32,940 nt of DNA from assembly GCA_021792835.1 (NCBI GenBank), contig JAJYTY010000016.1, positions 1-32,940 on the forward strand, given 5' to 3'. Under the pieces are notes generated by a model. That model did not search any database and was not told the origin of the DNA. It saw only the letters and a program-made list of their open reading frames with translations. Within the stretch, counting starts at the first letter, position 1. The number at the start of each line of letters is the position of its first letter. This stretch comes from Pseudomonadota bacterium. GTDB lineage: Bacteria; Pseudomonadota; Gammaproteobacteria; Burkholderiales; Burkholderiaceae_C. The translations under genes were made by a program, and so were the position numbers. Shown piece after piece: positions 18,947-27,988 of this stretch.

Positions 18947-20770
18947 TCAGCGGCGCCGGCGCAGCAGCCACAGGCCGACGCGCACAAGGCCGTGCAGCAG
19001 CACCGCGGCTAGAGCCAGGGCTGCCGCCGCCAGACCGATGCGCTCGATCCAGCCGGAGTGGTCGCGCGGACGGTGCGGCATGTACACGCCGGAGATCTGC
19101 TCCAGGCGCCCATGGTCGGCGTGGCACTGCATGCAGCTCAGCGCCTGCGCCGCCGGCGCCACCATGTGCTCGATGGGCCAGTACATCTCGGTGTGCACGA
19201 AGCCGTAATGCCCCGAGTAGGGCAGGTGCGCGGCCTTCATGCCGCTGGCGATCGCCGTGGGCCAGTCGTAGCTCATCGTGTAGGCGTCCTTGTCGAAGCC
19301 GAAGGAATGGAAGACGGCAAGGATCCCGGTGCGCGTGTCGTAGGGCTGGTTGGTGCGCATGATCTTGAAGGGGAAGATCTTCGATCGACCGTCGCCCGGG
19401 CCGCCTTCGACGGCATTGATCTGCACAACCCCCTTGGCGTTCTCGAAATCGCCGACCCTGGAGCCGATGGTCATCCAGCGTTCGGTGCCGTTGAACCAGC
19501 GGTAGCTGGGCACGACGTTCTCGGCCCATTCGAAGCTGCCCTTGACGCCCCAGTAGGTGTTCCAGCCCTTGCGGTTGTCGATCACCAGCGGCGAGCCGTT
19601 GGGAGCCAGCTTGCCCGCGGTGGCGTAGTTCCACTGCATCTTGGTCGGCAGGCCGCCGCGCGCGAACTCGGGGATATGGCAGCTCTCGCAGGCGACCTCG
19701 CGCGTGTGCATGTTCAGCGTCGCGGCCTCGATGCGCGCATCCAGGGTCTTGCCCGTGTGCGGCGCGCGGCCGTGGCAGGACACGCAGCTGGCCGCCTGCC
19801 CGTTGTCGGCGGCGCCGCGCATGTAGCGCCCGTGGCGCGGTGTCACGTCGGTGACGTAGCGCGATCCGCTGACCTGGTGGTTGGCGGTGCGGTGACATTG
19901 CTGGCAGCTGAAGTCCAGGCCCCTGGCGTCCATGTGCACGTCCTCGGCGCGCGAGGGCATGGCCATCGTGCTGTCGAGGTCGCCGTGTTTCACGCCGTCG
20001 CCGCCGCCGCCGTAGAAGTGACATTGCCCGCAGGTGTAGCGCGTGGGCGCGCCGACATGCTGCGCGATGTAGGCCAGGTCCTCCGGCATCACGTAGGGCT
20101 GGTCGGTGCCGTAGACCTCGCCGCATCCGGGGCGCACCGCGATCTTGCTCAGCGCCGGGTTGCCGCCGATGAAGGGGATCTTGTGGTAGGTCTTCGTCTG
20201 GTCGTGGCAGACCAGACAGTCGACGTGGTCCTGCGTGCGCTGGGCGAAGGGGATGAACTTGTCCGGGTCGGTGCTGCCGTAGCCGGCGTGGCAGACCGTG
20301 CAGAACTGCTCGTTGCTGATCGGGCTGACGCAGAAATTGTTGTAGACGTGGTCCTTGCCGACCATCTGCCGGGTGTTCGGGTCCCACGCCTTCCAGGTCC
20401 AGTGGATGTTCGACATCACCTGGTGCGCGGCATCGCTGTGGCATTGCAGGCAGGCCCGGGTCACCTGTTCCGGGGAGGTGAACGGCCCCTGGAGCTGCTT
20501 GAAGGCGCGGTGATCCTGCGGCAGTTGCGCGCCCACGCCGCCATGCTGGACCTCGGGCACCACGCGCCAGGAGTCGACCGGGGCCGGGGCCGTCGTCGAC
20601 GCGGCATGGGCGGCGACGAAGCCGGCCACGCGCGCGACGGCCGGTGGGGGCGCGGCATGGGCAGCGCCCAAGCCCAGCAGCATGGCAGCCAGCGCGGCGG
20701 CGGCGCGGCGCCCGCGCCGCGCCGCCCGAGCGTGCCTGCGCGACCATGTCCCCTCGTCGGTTTGCGTCAC
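18947..20770 (-). CDS. Octaheme c-type cytochrome, tetrathionate reductase family, membrane-anchored
   Basis: This 607-residue protein has a signal peptide (about 1-39, AAAALAAMLLGLGAAHA) and eight CXXCH motifs, with first cysteines at 107, 157, 185, 247, 289, 329, 361 and 546. A C-terminal membrane segment (about 577-600) is followed by arginines. The long stretch between hemes 7 and 8 and the region GKDHVYNNFC before heme 2 fit the Shewanella octaheme tetrathionate reductase family. That family reduces tetrathionate, nitrite and hydroxylamine in vitro, with a Lys ligand at the active-site heme; Lys139 is a candidate. The GTG at 20770 follows AGGAGA and gives a proper signal peptide. It is the first gene of its operon and would receive electrons from the b-type cytochrome encoded next. 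Confidence 0.92.
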   Translation of the reverse strand: MTQTDEGTWSRRHARAARRGRRAAAALAAMLLGLGAAHAAPPPAVARVAGFVAAHAASTTAPAPVDSWRVVPEVQHGGVGAQLPQDHRAFKQLQGPFTSPEQVTRACLQCHSDAAHQVMSNIHWTWKAWDPNTRQMVGKDHVYNNFCVSPISNEQFCTVCHAGYGSTDPDKFIPFAQRTQDHVDCLVCHDQTKTYHKIPFIGGNPALSKIAVRPGCGEVYGTDQPYVMPEDLAYIAQHVGAPTRYTCGQCHFYGGGGDGVKHGDLDSTMAMPSRAEDVHMDARGLDFSCQQCHRTANHQVSGSRYVTDVTPRHGRYMRGAADNGQAASCVSCHGRAPHTGKTLDARIEAATLNMHTREVACESCHIPEFARGGLPTKMQWNYATAGKLAPNGSPLVIDNRKGWNTYWGVKGSFEWAENVVPSYRWFNGTERWMTIGSRVGDFENAKGVVQINAVEGGPGDGRSKIFPFKIMRTNQPYDTRTGILAVFHSFGFDKDAYTMSYDWPTAIASGMKAAHLPYSGHYGFVHTEMYWPIEHMVAPAAQALSCMQCHADHGRLEQISGVYMPHRPRDHSGWIERIGLAAAALALAAVLLHGLVRVGLWLLRRRR

Positions 20771-20827
20771 GGTGCTTCTCCTGCGAGCCGTTGCGGGGCC
20801 ATCTTGCGCGTTGCCGCCGGACAGACA

Positions 20828-20841
20828 TTGACGGATGGCAA
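20828..20841 (-). promoter_or_regulatory. FNR/ANR-like box upstream of the octaheme gene
   Basis: TTGAC-GGAT-GGCAA resembles the TTGAC-N4-GTCAA form of the FNR/ANR/CRP-family operator, with one mismatch to the dyad. It lies 58-71 bases before the octaheme GTG start, a reasonable activator position. Candidate only. Confidence 0.35.
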
Positions 20842-20894
20842 TTTCGCTTCGCGCGTGGCCGGCGCGCAGCGCCGGCGCCGCCTGCGGCGCCGCG

Positions 20895-20908
20895 CTGACC
20901 CAGGTCAA
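20895..20908. promoter_or_regulatory. Second FNR/ANR-like box in the divergent spacer
   Basis: CTGAC-CCAG-GTCAA keeps TGAC-N4-GTCA as a perfect dyad and differs from TTGAC-N4-GTCAA at one base. It is 38-51 bases before the HlyD start and about 125-138 before the octaheme start. It could serve either gene. Candidate only. Confidence 0.35.
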
Positions 20909-20945
20909 TGCGCGAAGCACGGGCGCGGGACAAACTGCTGTGATC

Positions 20946-21932
20946 ATGAAGCCCGCACTGCGCATTGCCCTCGTTGCCGCGCTGGCTGCGGCGCTTGCCG
21001 CGCTGGCCTGGTGGCGGCCGCTGCATGAGCGGATATTCGGTCCGTCGTCGCCGGCCGGAAGCATCGTGCTCAGCGGCAACGTCGAGGCGCACGAGAGCGT
21101 GCTGAGCTTTTCCAACGTGCAGGGGACGATCACGCGGCTGCCCTTCGACGAGGGGCGGTCGGTCGCTGCCGGCCAGGTGCTGGCGCGCATCGACGACCGC
21201 GTGTACCGGCAGCAGCTGGACATCGACGAGGCTGCCGCGCAGGTTGCCGCGAGCCAGCTGCAGGTGGCTCACGGCAACCTGCGGGCGCAGGACGCCACGC
21301 TGGCCTCGGATCGCGCCGACCTTTCGCAAAAGCGCGGCGACCTGCGGCGCGCCCGCGCCCAGATGGCCGCCGGCGCGATGTCGCGCCAGGCCGCCGACCA
21401 GGCCGCGACCGCGGACGCCCAGTCCGCCGCCGCGCTGAGCCGGGACGGCGCCTTGCGGCGGGTAGCGGCCGACAACGTCGAGCTGGCCGCGGCCAACTTC
21501 GACGCGGCACGACAGAAGGTGGCGATGGACCGCCTGAACCTGGGCTACACCGTGCTCAGGGCCCCGGTGTCGGGGGTGCTGGCGGTGCGCGAGGCCGAGC
21601 TCGGCGAGCTCGCCGGCCCAGGCGTGGCGATCTACACCCTCGACGACCTCGACCACGTCTGGGTGCGCTGCTATCTCAACGAGCAGGATCTCGGGCACGT
21701 GCGCCTGGGCGAGGCGGCGCAGGTGCGGGCCGACGGCGTCCCGGGGCATGTCTGGGCGGCGCGCGTGTCCTTCGTGTCGCCGCAGGCCGAGTTCACGCCG
21801 AAGACCGTGGAGACGCGTGCCGAGCGCGTGACCCTGGTCTACCGGCTGCGCGTGGACGTCGACAACGCGCGCCACCTGCTGCTTCCGGGCATGCCGGTGG
21901 AAGTCACGCTGGCGCGTCTGGCGGTGAAGTGA
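20946..21932 (+). CDS. HlyD/YbhG-type periplasmic adaptor of an ABC exporter
   Basis: This 328-residue membrane-fusion protein has an N-terminal anchor (LRIALVAALAAALAALAWW), a biotinyl-lipoyl half SGNVEAHESVLSF...GTITRLPFDEGRSVAAGQVLARID, and an alanine-rich coiled-coil hairpin (about 80-190). The second lipoyl half is LNLGYTVLRAPVSGVLAVREAELGE, followed by a beta-barrel region. It would link the inner-membrane ABC unit to an outer-membrane channel such as TolC, which is not encoded here. Its stop overlaps the start of the first ATPase gene (TGATG), so the five genes are translationally linked. The gene order matches E. coli ybhG-ybhF-ybhS-ybhR. Confidence 0.9.
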   Translation: MKPALRIALVAALAAALAALAWWRPLHERIFGPSSPAGSIVLSGNVEAHESVLSFSNVQGTITRLPFDEGRSVAAGQVLARIDDRVYRQQLDIDEAAAQVAASQLQVAHGNLRAQDATLASDRADLSQKRGDLRRARAQMAAGAMSRQAADQAATADAQSAAALSRDGALRRVAADNVELAAANFDAARQKVAMDRLNLGYTVLRAPVSGVLAVREAELGELAGPGVAIYTLDDLDHVWVRCYLNEQDLGHVRLGEAAQVRADGVPGHVWAARVSFVSPQAEFTPKTVETRAERVTLVYRLRVDVDNARHLLLPGMPVEVTLARLAVK

Positions 21933-22879
21933 TGGACCCCGCGGCGGTGGTGGCGGTGCGCGCGCGGGGACTGCAGCGCGACTTCGGGGAGCTGCGCGCG
22001 GTGCGCGACGTGTCCTTCGAGGTCGCCGCGGGCGAGATCTTCGGGCTGGTCGGACCCGACGGGGCCGGCAAGACGACGACCATGCGCATGCTCGCCGGGG
22101 TCCTCGGCCCGCAGGCCGGAAGCATCGAGGTCGACGGCGTCGACGTGCTCGCGGACCCCGAGGCGGCCAAGCTGCGCCTGAGCTACATGCCGCAGAGGTT
22201 CGGCCTGTACGAGGACCTGACGGTGGCCGAGAATCTGCGCTTCTACGCCGACCTGTTCGGCGTATCGGGCGCCGAGCGGCGCAGCCGCGGCGCGCAGTTG
22301 CTGGGCGCGGCCGGGCTGGCCGGTTTCGAGCGCCGGCTGGCCGGCCAGCTGTCGGGCGGCATGAAGCAGAAGCTGGGCCTGGCCTGCGCGCTGATCCATG
22401 CTCCGCGCGTGCTGCTGCTGGACGAGCCGACCACCGGGGTCGACCCGGTGTCGCGGCGCGACTTCTGGGGCATCTTGTACCGGCTGCGCGAAACCGGCGT
22501 GGCCATCGTCATGGCCACCGCGTACATGGACGAGGCCGAGCGCTGTTCGCGACTGGCCCTGTTCCACGCCGGCGAGCTGCGCTACTGCGACACTCCGGCG
22601 GGGTTGAAGGCGCGCATGCCGGGTGCGCTGCTGGCCGTCGGCGCGGCGGATCCGCGCTTGCTGCGCGCGCGCCTGGCGGAATTGCCGGGAGTGCTCGCCA
22701 CGCTGCTCATGGGAGACCGCGTGCACGTGCGCGTCGACGACGGACCCCGCCGCGCCGACGAGATCCGCGCCGCGCTGGCCGGCGAGCCCGGCCTGAGCGT
22801 GGCTCCCGCGCAGGCCGGAATCGAGGACGTGTTCGTCGCGCTGCTCGAGCAGCCGGACGAGCCATCGAAGGCGTCATGA
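21932..22879 (+). CDS. ABC exporter ATPase, first of two (YbhF N-half-like)
   Basis: This 315-residue cytoplasmic ATPase has Walker A GPDGAGKTT, a Q-loop in YMPQRFGLYEDLTV, the signature LSGGMKQKLGLACAL, and Walker B LLLDEPTTGVDP. The switch-loop position reads MATAYMDEAE, with Ala197 where most ABC ATPases have His. It corresponds to the N-terminal half of E. coli YbhF, where both ATPase domains are one chain. Here the second half is a separate gene that starts within the ATGA overlap at 22876. It is expected to form a heterodimer with that protein and drive the two permeases. Confidence 0.93.
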   Translation: MDPAAVVAVRARGLQRDFGELRAVRDVSFEVAAGEIFGLVGPDGAGKTTTMRMLAGVLGPQAGSIEVDGVDVLADPEAAKLRLSYMPQRFGLYEDLTVAENLRFYADLFGVSGAERRSRGAQLLGAAGLAGFERRLAGQLSGGMKQKLGLACALIHAPRVLLLDEPTTGVDPVSRRDFWGILYRLRETGVAIVMATAYMDEAERCSRLALFHAGELRYCDTPAGLKARMPGALLAVGAADPRLLRARLAELPGVLATLLMGDRVHVRVDDGPRRADEIRAALAGEPGLSVAPAQAGIEDVFVALLEQPDEPSKAS

Positions 22880-23826
22880 GCGCGCAGGTCGACGCGGTGC
22901 GCGCGCGGGGGCTGACCCGGCGTTTCGGCGACTTCATCGCGGTCGACCACCTGGATCTGCGAGTCGCCCGCGGCGAGGTGATGGGGTTCATCGGCCCCAA
23001 CGGCGCCGGCAAGTCCACCACCATGCGCATGCTGTGCGGCCTGCTGCGTCCCAGCGAGGGCAGCGCCGAGGTGGCGGGATTCGACGTGCTGCAGCAGGCG
23101 CAGCGCCTGCGCGAGCACATCGGCTACATGTCGCAGAAGTTCTCCTTGTATGCGGATCTGACGGTGATGGAGAACCTGCGCTTTTTCGCCGGCATCTACC
23201 GCGTGCCGCGGTCGCGCCTGCGTGAGCGCATCGACTACGCGGTGTCGATGGCCGGGCTCCAGGGGCGCACCGACGCACTGGTGGCCACGCTGGCCGGCGG
23301 ATGGAAGCAGCGCCTGGCGCTGGGCTGCGCGATCCTGCACCGCCCGCCGGTGCTGTTCCTCGACGAACCGACGTCGGGGGTCGAGCCGTCGGCGCGGCGG
23401 CGCTTCTGGGACCTCATCCACGAACTGGCGGGCGACGGAGTGTCCATCCTGGTGTCGACCCACTACATGGAGGAGGCCGAGTACTGCAACCGCATCGCGA
23501 TGATCGACCGCGGTCGCCTGGTCGCCGCCGGCAGTCCGGGGGAACTGCGCGCGCGCGGGCTCGGCGCCGATCTCGTGGAAATCGACTGCAGCCCGCTGGG
23601 CCAGGCGCTGCAGAGCCTGGCCGCCCTGCCCGGGGTGGTCGACGCGGCGATCTTCGGCGATCGCGTGCACGTACTGCTGGGGCCGGGTGCGCCGCCCCCG
23701 CAGCGGCTCGGCGCGCTGCTGCGCGAGTCCGGCCTGCGCAGCGGCGAGGCGCGCAGCGTGCCGCCGAGCCTGGAGGACGTGTTCGTGCGCCAGGTCGCGC
23801 TGGGTCGGCGCGAGGCGGCGCCATGA
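22876..23826 (+). CDS. ABC exporter ATPase, second of two (YbhF C-half-like)
   Basis: This 316-residue ATPase has Walker A GPNGAGKST, a Q-loop in YMSQKFSLYADLTV and Walker B LFLDEPTSG. The signature is degenerate, LAGGWKQRLALGC, and the D-loop reads GVEP instead of GVDP. The switch His is present (STHYMEEAE, His196), opposite to its partner. Start and stop both overlap neighbours by four bases (ATGA), so stoichiometric synthesis with the first ATPase and the first permease is likely. A degenerate signature here and a missing His in the partner fall in the same composite ATP site. Confidence 0.93.
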   Translation: MSAQVDAVRARGLTRRFGDFIAVDHLDLRVARGEVMGFIGPNGAGKSTTMRMLCGLLRPSEGSAEVAGFDVLQQAQRLREHIGYMSQKFSLYADLTVMENLRFFAGIYRVPRSRLRERIDYAVSMAGLQGRTDALVATLAGGWKQRLALGCAILHRPPVLFLDEPTSGVEPSARRRFWDLIHELAGDGVSILVSTHYMEEAEYCNRIAMIDRGRLVAAGSPGELRARGLGADLVEIDCSPLGQALQSLAALPGVVDAAIFGDRVHVLLGPGAPPPQRLGALLRESGLRSGEARSVPPSLEDVFVRQVALGRREAAP

Positions 23827-24959
23827 AGCTGCGCCGCCTGTTCGCGGTGGCACGCAAGGAGTCGCTGCAGATCCTGCGCGACCCGCGCAGCCTGGCCATC
23901 GCGCTGTTGATGCCCTTGATGCAGATGGGGCTGCTCGGCTACGGCGTCAGCCTGGACATCCGCCACGTCCCGCTGTGCGTGGTCGATCACGAGCACAGCC
24001 AGCTCAGCCGCGGCATCGTCGACTCGTTGAGCAGCAGCGGATGGTTCGAGCAGGTCGCAGCGCCGCGCGACGACTCCGGGCTGCGCGCCGCGCTGGACCG
24101 CGGGACCTGCGCCGCGGCGGTCGTGGTCCCGGTGGACTTCTCGCGGCGCCTGGCTTCCACCGGCAGCGCGCAACTGCAGGCGGTGTTCGATGCCACCGAT
24201 GTCAACACCACCAACATCGCGCTGGGCTACCTGCGGGCGGCGCTGGCGCAGGATGAAGCCGCGCTGCGGGCGCGCCAGCTGGCGGCTTCCGGCAGCGCTG
24301 CGCCGAGCGCCGGCAGCGTCGATCTGCAGCCCGCGACCTGGTACAACGAGACGCTGGACAGCCGCAACTTCATCATCCCGGGCGTGGTCGCGGTGATCCT
24401 GGCGCTGGTCGGCGCGCAGCTGACCTCGCTGACCGTGTCGCGCGAGTGGGAGCGCGGCACGATGGAGCAGCTGGTGTCGACCCCGGTGACGGCCTTCGAG
24501 TTGATGCTGGGCAAGCTGCTGCCGTATTTTTTCGTCGGGTTCGTCGATGCGCTGATCTGCCTGGGGCTGGCCGTGCTGTGGTTCCACGTGCCGATGCGCG
24601 GCAGCCTGTGGACCCTGTTCGTCGCCACGGGGATGTTCAGCGTGGTCGTGCTGGGAATGGGCTACCTGATCTCGGTGCACGTGCGCAGCCAGCTCGGCGC
24701 CAGCCAGATCGCGCTGCTGGTGACCATGCTGCCGACGACCATGCTGTCGGGCTACACCTTCCCGATCGACCAGATGCCCCCGGCGATCCGTGCCGTGACC
24801 CACGTGGTCTACGCCAGGTACTACGTCACGCTGCTGCGGGCGATCTTCCTCAAGGGCAGCGATGTGCTGGAGCTCTGGCGTCCCCTGGCCGCGCTGGCGG
24901 CTTTCGCGCTGCTGGTCGGCTGGCTGGCCGCGCGCGCGTTTCGCAAGCGTCTGGACTGA
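23823..24959 (+). CDS. ABC-2 type exporter permease, first of two (YbhS-like)
   Basis: This 378-residue membrane protein opens with RLFAVARKESLQILRDPRSLAIALLMPLMQM, the N-terminal amphipathic and first membrane segment of ABC-2 permeases. A large extracytoplasmic domain (about 45-190) follows, including the stretch DATDVNTTNIALGYL. About five more helices end with RAIFLKGSDVLELWRPLAAL, typical of the YbhS/YhhJ group. It would pair with the next permease to form the export path. It starts in the ATGA overlap with the second ATPase. Exported substrates of this group include cations and drugs in E. coli; the local substrate is unknown. Confidence 0.93.
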   Translation: MKLRRLFAVARKESLQILRDPRSLAIALLMPLMQMGLLGYGVSLDIRHVPLCVVDHEHSQLSRGIVDSLSSSGWFEQVAAPRDDSGLRAALDRGTCAAAVVVPVDFSRRLASTGSAQLQAVFDATDVNTTNIALGYLRAALAQDEAALRARQLAASGSAAPSAGSVDLQPATWYNETLDSRNFIIPGVVAVILALVGAQLTSLTVSREWERGTMEQLVSTPVTAFELMLGKLLPYFFVGFVDALICLGLAVLWFHVPMRGSLWTLFVATGMFSVVVLGMGYLISVHVRSQLGASQIALLVTMLPTTMLSGYTFPIDQMPPAIRAVTHVVYARYYVTLLRAIFLKGSDVLELWRPLAALAAFALLVGWLAARAFRKRLD

Positions 24960-24974
24960 CGCGGGGAGCGGACC

Positions 24975-26108
24975 ATGCTCGAGCGCCTCGACTCGATGCT
25001 GTTCAAGGAGTTCCGGCAGTTGCGTCGTGACCGCTGGCTGCTGATGCGCCTGGTGCTGCCGCTGGTGGTGCAGCTGTTCCTGTTCGGCTACGCGGCGACC
25101 TTCACGGTGCACGACGTCGCCACCGCAGTGCTGGACCAGGATGCCAGCCAGGCCAGCCGGGCACTGGTGTCGCGATTCGTCGCCAGCGGGCGCTTTCGCC
25201 TGGTCGCCGCACCCGCGGACCAGGCGCAGCTCAAGCGCGACATCGACGACGGCAGTGCGGTGGTGGGTATCGTCGTGCCGGTCGGGTTCCAGCGCGCGCT
25301 GCAAGGGCAGGGTCCGGCGCCGCTGCAGGTCGTGGTCGACGGCACCAACTCCAACACCGCGCTGATCGCCGCCGGATATGTCGGGCAGATCGTCAGCGCC
25401 TATTCGGCGCAGGCCGCGGCCGCGCTGCAGCGGCCGCACGCCCCGGCGCACGAGGCCGGCGTGAACATCGAACTGGAGCCGCGGCCGTGGTTCAACCCCG
25501 GGCTGCTCGACACCTGGTTCTTCATCCCCGGGGTCATCGGCAGCCTGACCCTGCTGCAGGTGGTGACGATGACCGCCTTCGCCATCGTGCGCGAACGCGA
25601 GGTCGGCACGCTGGAACAGATCATGGTCAGCCCGATCACGCCGTTGGAATTCATTCTCGGCAAGACGCTGCCTTCCTTCGTGATCGGCTCTGCCACCATC
25701 AGCCTGGTCACGGTGCTGGGCACGCTGTGGTTCGGCATCCCCTTCGTCGGTTCGCTGGCCGTGATGGCGGTGGGCGCCGCGCTGTTCCTGCTGGCCACCA
25801 TCGGCCTGGGACTGCTGCTGTCGACCTTCTCGCGCACCCAGCAGCAGGCCTTCGCGCTGAACTTCTTCTTCGTCAATCCCTTTTTCATCCTGTCGGGATT
25901 CGCGTTCCCGATCGCCGCGATGCCGCGCCTGCTGCAGTGGTTCACGCTGATCAACCCGCTGCGCTATTTCCTGGTGGTGATTCGCGCGGTATTCCTCAAG
26001 GGTGTGGGCTTTGCCGTGCTGTGGCCCCAACTGGGTGCGCTGGCCGGGCTCGCCGCGGCCATGCTGCTGCTCAGCGTGCTGCGGTTTCGCGCGTCGCTGC
26101 AGTCCTGA
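24975..26108 (+). CDS. ABC-2 type exporter permease, second of two (YbhR-like)
   Basis: This 377-residue paralogue of the preceding permease has the same plan. The first segment contains FKEFRQLRRDRWLLMRLVLPLVVQLFLF; the extracytoplasmic domain has VVDGTNSNTALIAAGYV; the last helices contain NPFFILSGFAFPIAAMP and RAVFLKGVGFAVLWPQL. It starts 15 bases after its partner and ends the exporter operon. The ATG is preceded by GGGGAGCGG. The two permeases, two ATPases and one adaptor form a complete inner-membrane exporter except for the outer-membrane channel. Confidence 0.93.
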   Translation: MLERLDSMLFKEFRQLRRDRWLLMRLVLPLVVQLFLFGYAATFTVHDVATAVLDQDASQASRALVSRFVASGRFRLVAAPADQAQLKRDIDDGSAVVGIVVPVGFQRALQGQGPAPLQVVVDGTNSNTALIAAGYVGQIVSAYSAQAAAALQRPHAPAHEAGVNIELEPRPWFNPGLLDTWFFIPGVIGSLTLLQVVTMTAFAIVREREVGTLEQIMVSPITPLEFILGKTLPSFVIGSATISLVTVLGTLWFGIPFVGSLAVMAVGAALFLLATIGLGLLLSTFSRTQQQAFALNFFFVNPFFILSGFAFPIAAMPRLLQWFTLINPLRYFLVVIRAVFLKGVGFAVLWPQLGALAGLAAAMLLLSVLRFRASLQS

Positions 26109-26217
26109 CCCTCGGGCGTTGCGCATGTGCAGCGGCGTCCAGGCGTGTGCGAGCGGCCCCTTCACGCCGTAGCATGTACCGGTGCCTCGGTTGAGGGCTG
26201 TTTTCACGGAGACGCTC

Positions 26218-27084
<867 letters not shown>

Positions 27085-27248
27085 CAGCGCACAGCGGCGC
27101 GACCACCCGCGCGCCGCGTTGTTGATGCAGCGCAGCCGACCGCGGCATGCCGCGCCGCGAGCGGGCGCGCCGCCGCCGATACTGCAGGCGTAGGCCGCGT
27201 GCGGGCGCCGCGGCGCTTGCGATGCAAGGCACTGCGGGGAGCGGCGAG

Positions 27249-27797
27249 ATGGATCTGATGGATGCGATCAACAACCGGCGCGCGGTACGCGACTACACCG
27301 CCGAAGCGGTCGAGCAGCCGGTGCTCGAATCGCTGATCCACGCCGCGGTGCAGGCACCCAGCGCCGTCGACACCCAGCCGTGGCGTTTCGTGGTGCTGCG
27401 CGAGCGCCAGTTGCTGGACCGCATCTCGCGCGAGGCGAAGGCGCAGCGCCTGCTGCACGAGCCGATGGCCGAGCTGCGCGCGCACCTGGAGAATCCCGGC
27501 TTCCACATCTTCTACCACGCCCCGGCGCTGATCCTGATCGCAGCCGAGCACCAGGCGCCGTGGGTGGTCGAGGACTGCGCGCTGGCGGCGCAGAACCTGA
27601 TGCTCGCCGCCCATGCGGCCGGGGTGGGGAGCTGCTGGATCGGCTTCGCGCAGGCCTACCTGGACAGTGCGGCGGGCAAGTCGCTGCTGGGCATCCCGCA
27701 GTCCTGGGTGGCCGTGGCGCCGATCATCGTCGGGCACCCGCGCAGCGTGCCGCCGCCGCACCCGCGGCACGCGCCGCAGGTGCGCTGGATCGGGTAG
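27249..27797 (+). CDS. Nitroreductase-family FMN oxidoreductase
   Basis: This 182-residue protein has NNRRAVRDYTAEAV near the start, SAVDTQPWRFVVL as the FMN loop, and AGVGSCWIGFAQAY before the C-terminal part IPQSWVAVAPIIVGHP. These are the motifs of the single-domain nitroreductase group, homodimeric FMN enzymes that reduce nitro groups, quinones or enones with NAD(P)H. The ATG at 27249 follows GGGGAGCGGC; the frame is open upstream but without protein character. It lies 164 bases after the aldo/keto reductase; the spacer has a perfect 14-base palindrome, CGCGGCATGCCGCG (27141-27154). Physiological substrate unknown. Confidence 0.9.
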   Translation: MDLMDAINNRRAVRDYTAEAVEQPVLESLIHAAVQAPSAVDTQPWRFVVLRERQLLDRISREAKAQRLLHEPMAELRAHLENPGFHIFYHAPALILIAAEHQAPWVVEDCALAAQNLMLAAHAAGVGSCWIGFAQAYLDSAAGKSLLGIPQSWVAVAPIIVGHPRSVPPPHPRHAPQVRWIG

Positions 27798-27946
27798 CTG
27801 GCTGTTGAAGTACCGGAGGGGGCCTACCTCAGGGGTGCCGTCGCTTGCCGGGCCGCGGCTTCGCTGCGGCGCGCTGCACACGCTGCGCTGCACTCACTCG
27901 ATAGCCAGGCACGTGCGTGGGGAATGGCACGACTGCGTACCCGATC

Positions 27947-27955
27947 TGCTATGAT
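27947..27955 (+). promoter_or_regulatory. Extended -10 promoter of the toxin-antitoxin operon
   Basis: TGCTATGAT fits the extended -10 pattern TGnTATnnT, immediately before the inverted repeat at 27957. No good -35 is seen 17 bases upstream, which an extended -10 does not need. Transcription would start within or just after the repeat. Confidence 0.55.
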
Positions 27956-27956
27956 T

Positions 27957-27980
27957 AATCCTCCGAAATATCGGAGGATT
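27957..27980 (+). promoter_or_regulatory. Perfect inverted repeat over promoter and ribosome binding site
   Basis: AATCCTCCGA (27957-27966), AATA, TCGGAGGATT (27971-27980) form a ten-base perfect dyad. The right arm contains the Shine-Dalgarno GGAGGA, ten bases before the antitoxin ATG. It could be an operator for the antitoxin, or in RNA a hairpin that hides the ribosome binding site. Both are inferences from position. Confidence 0.7.
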
Positions 27981-27988
27981 TAATAAGC

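Noticed and set aside
18732-21875. 1047-codon minus-strand open frame over the octaheme and HlyD genes
   Set aside because: It lacks CXXCH and other motifs and is a shifted reading of the octaheme gene; the true frame has all eight heme motifs.
27141-27154. Perfect 14-base palindrome CGCGGCATGCCGCG before the nitroreductase
   Set aside because: A short all-GC palindrome around GCATGC is not rare at this base composition, and no promoter or partner regulator is near.
27798-27946. Possible integration boundary upstream of the toxin-antitoxin pair
   Set aside because: No tRNA end, direct repeats, integrase or transposase is visible; only a small drop in GC suggests transfer.
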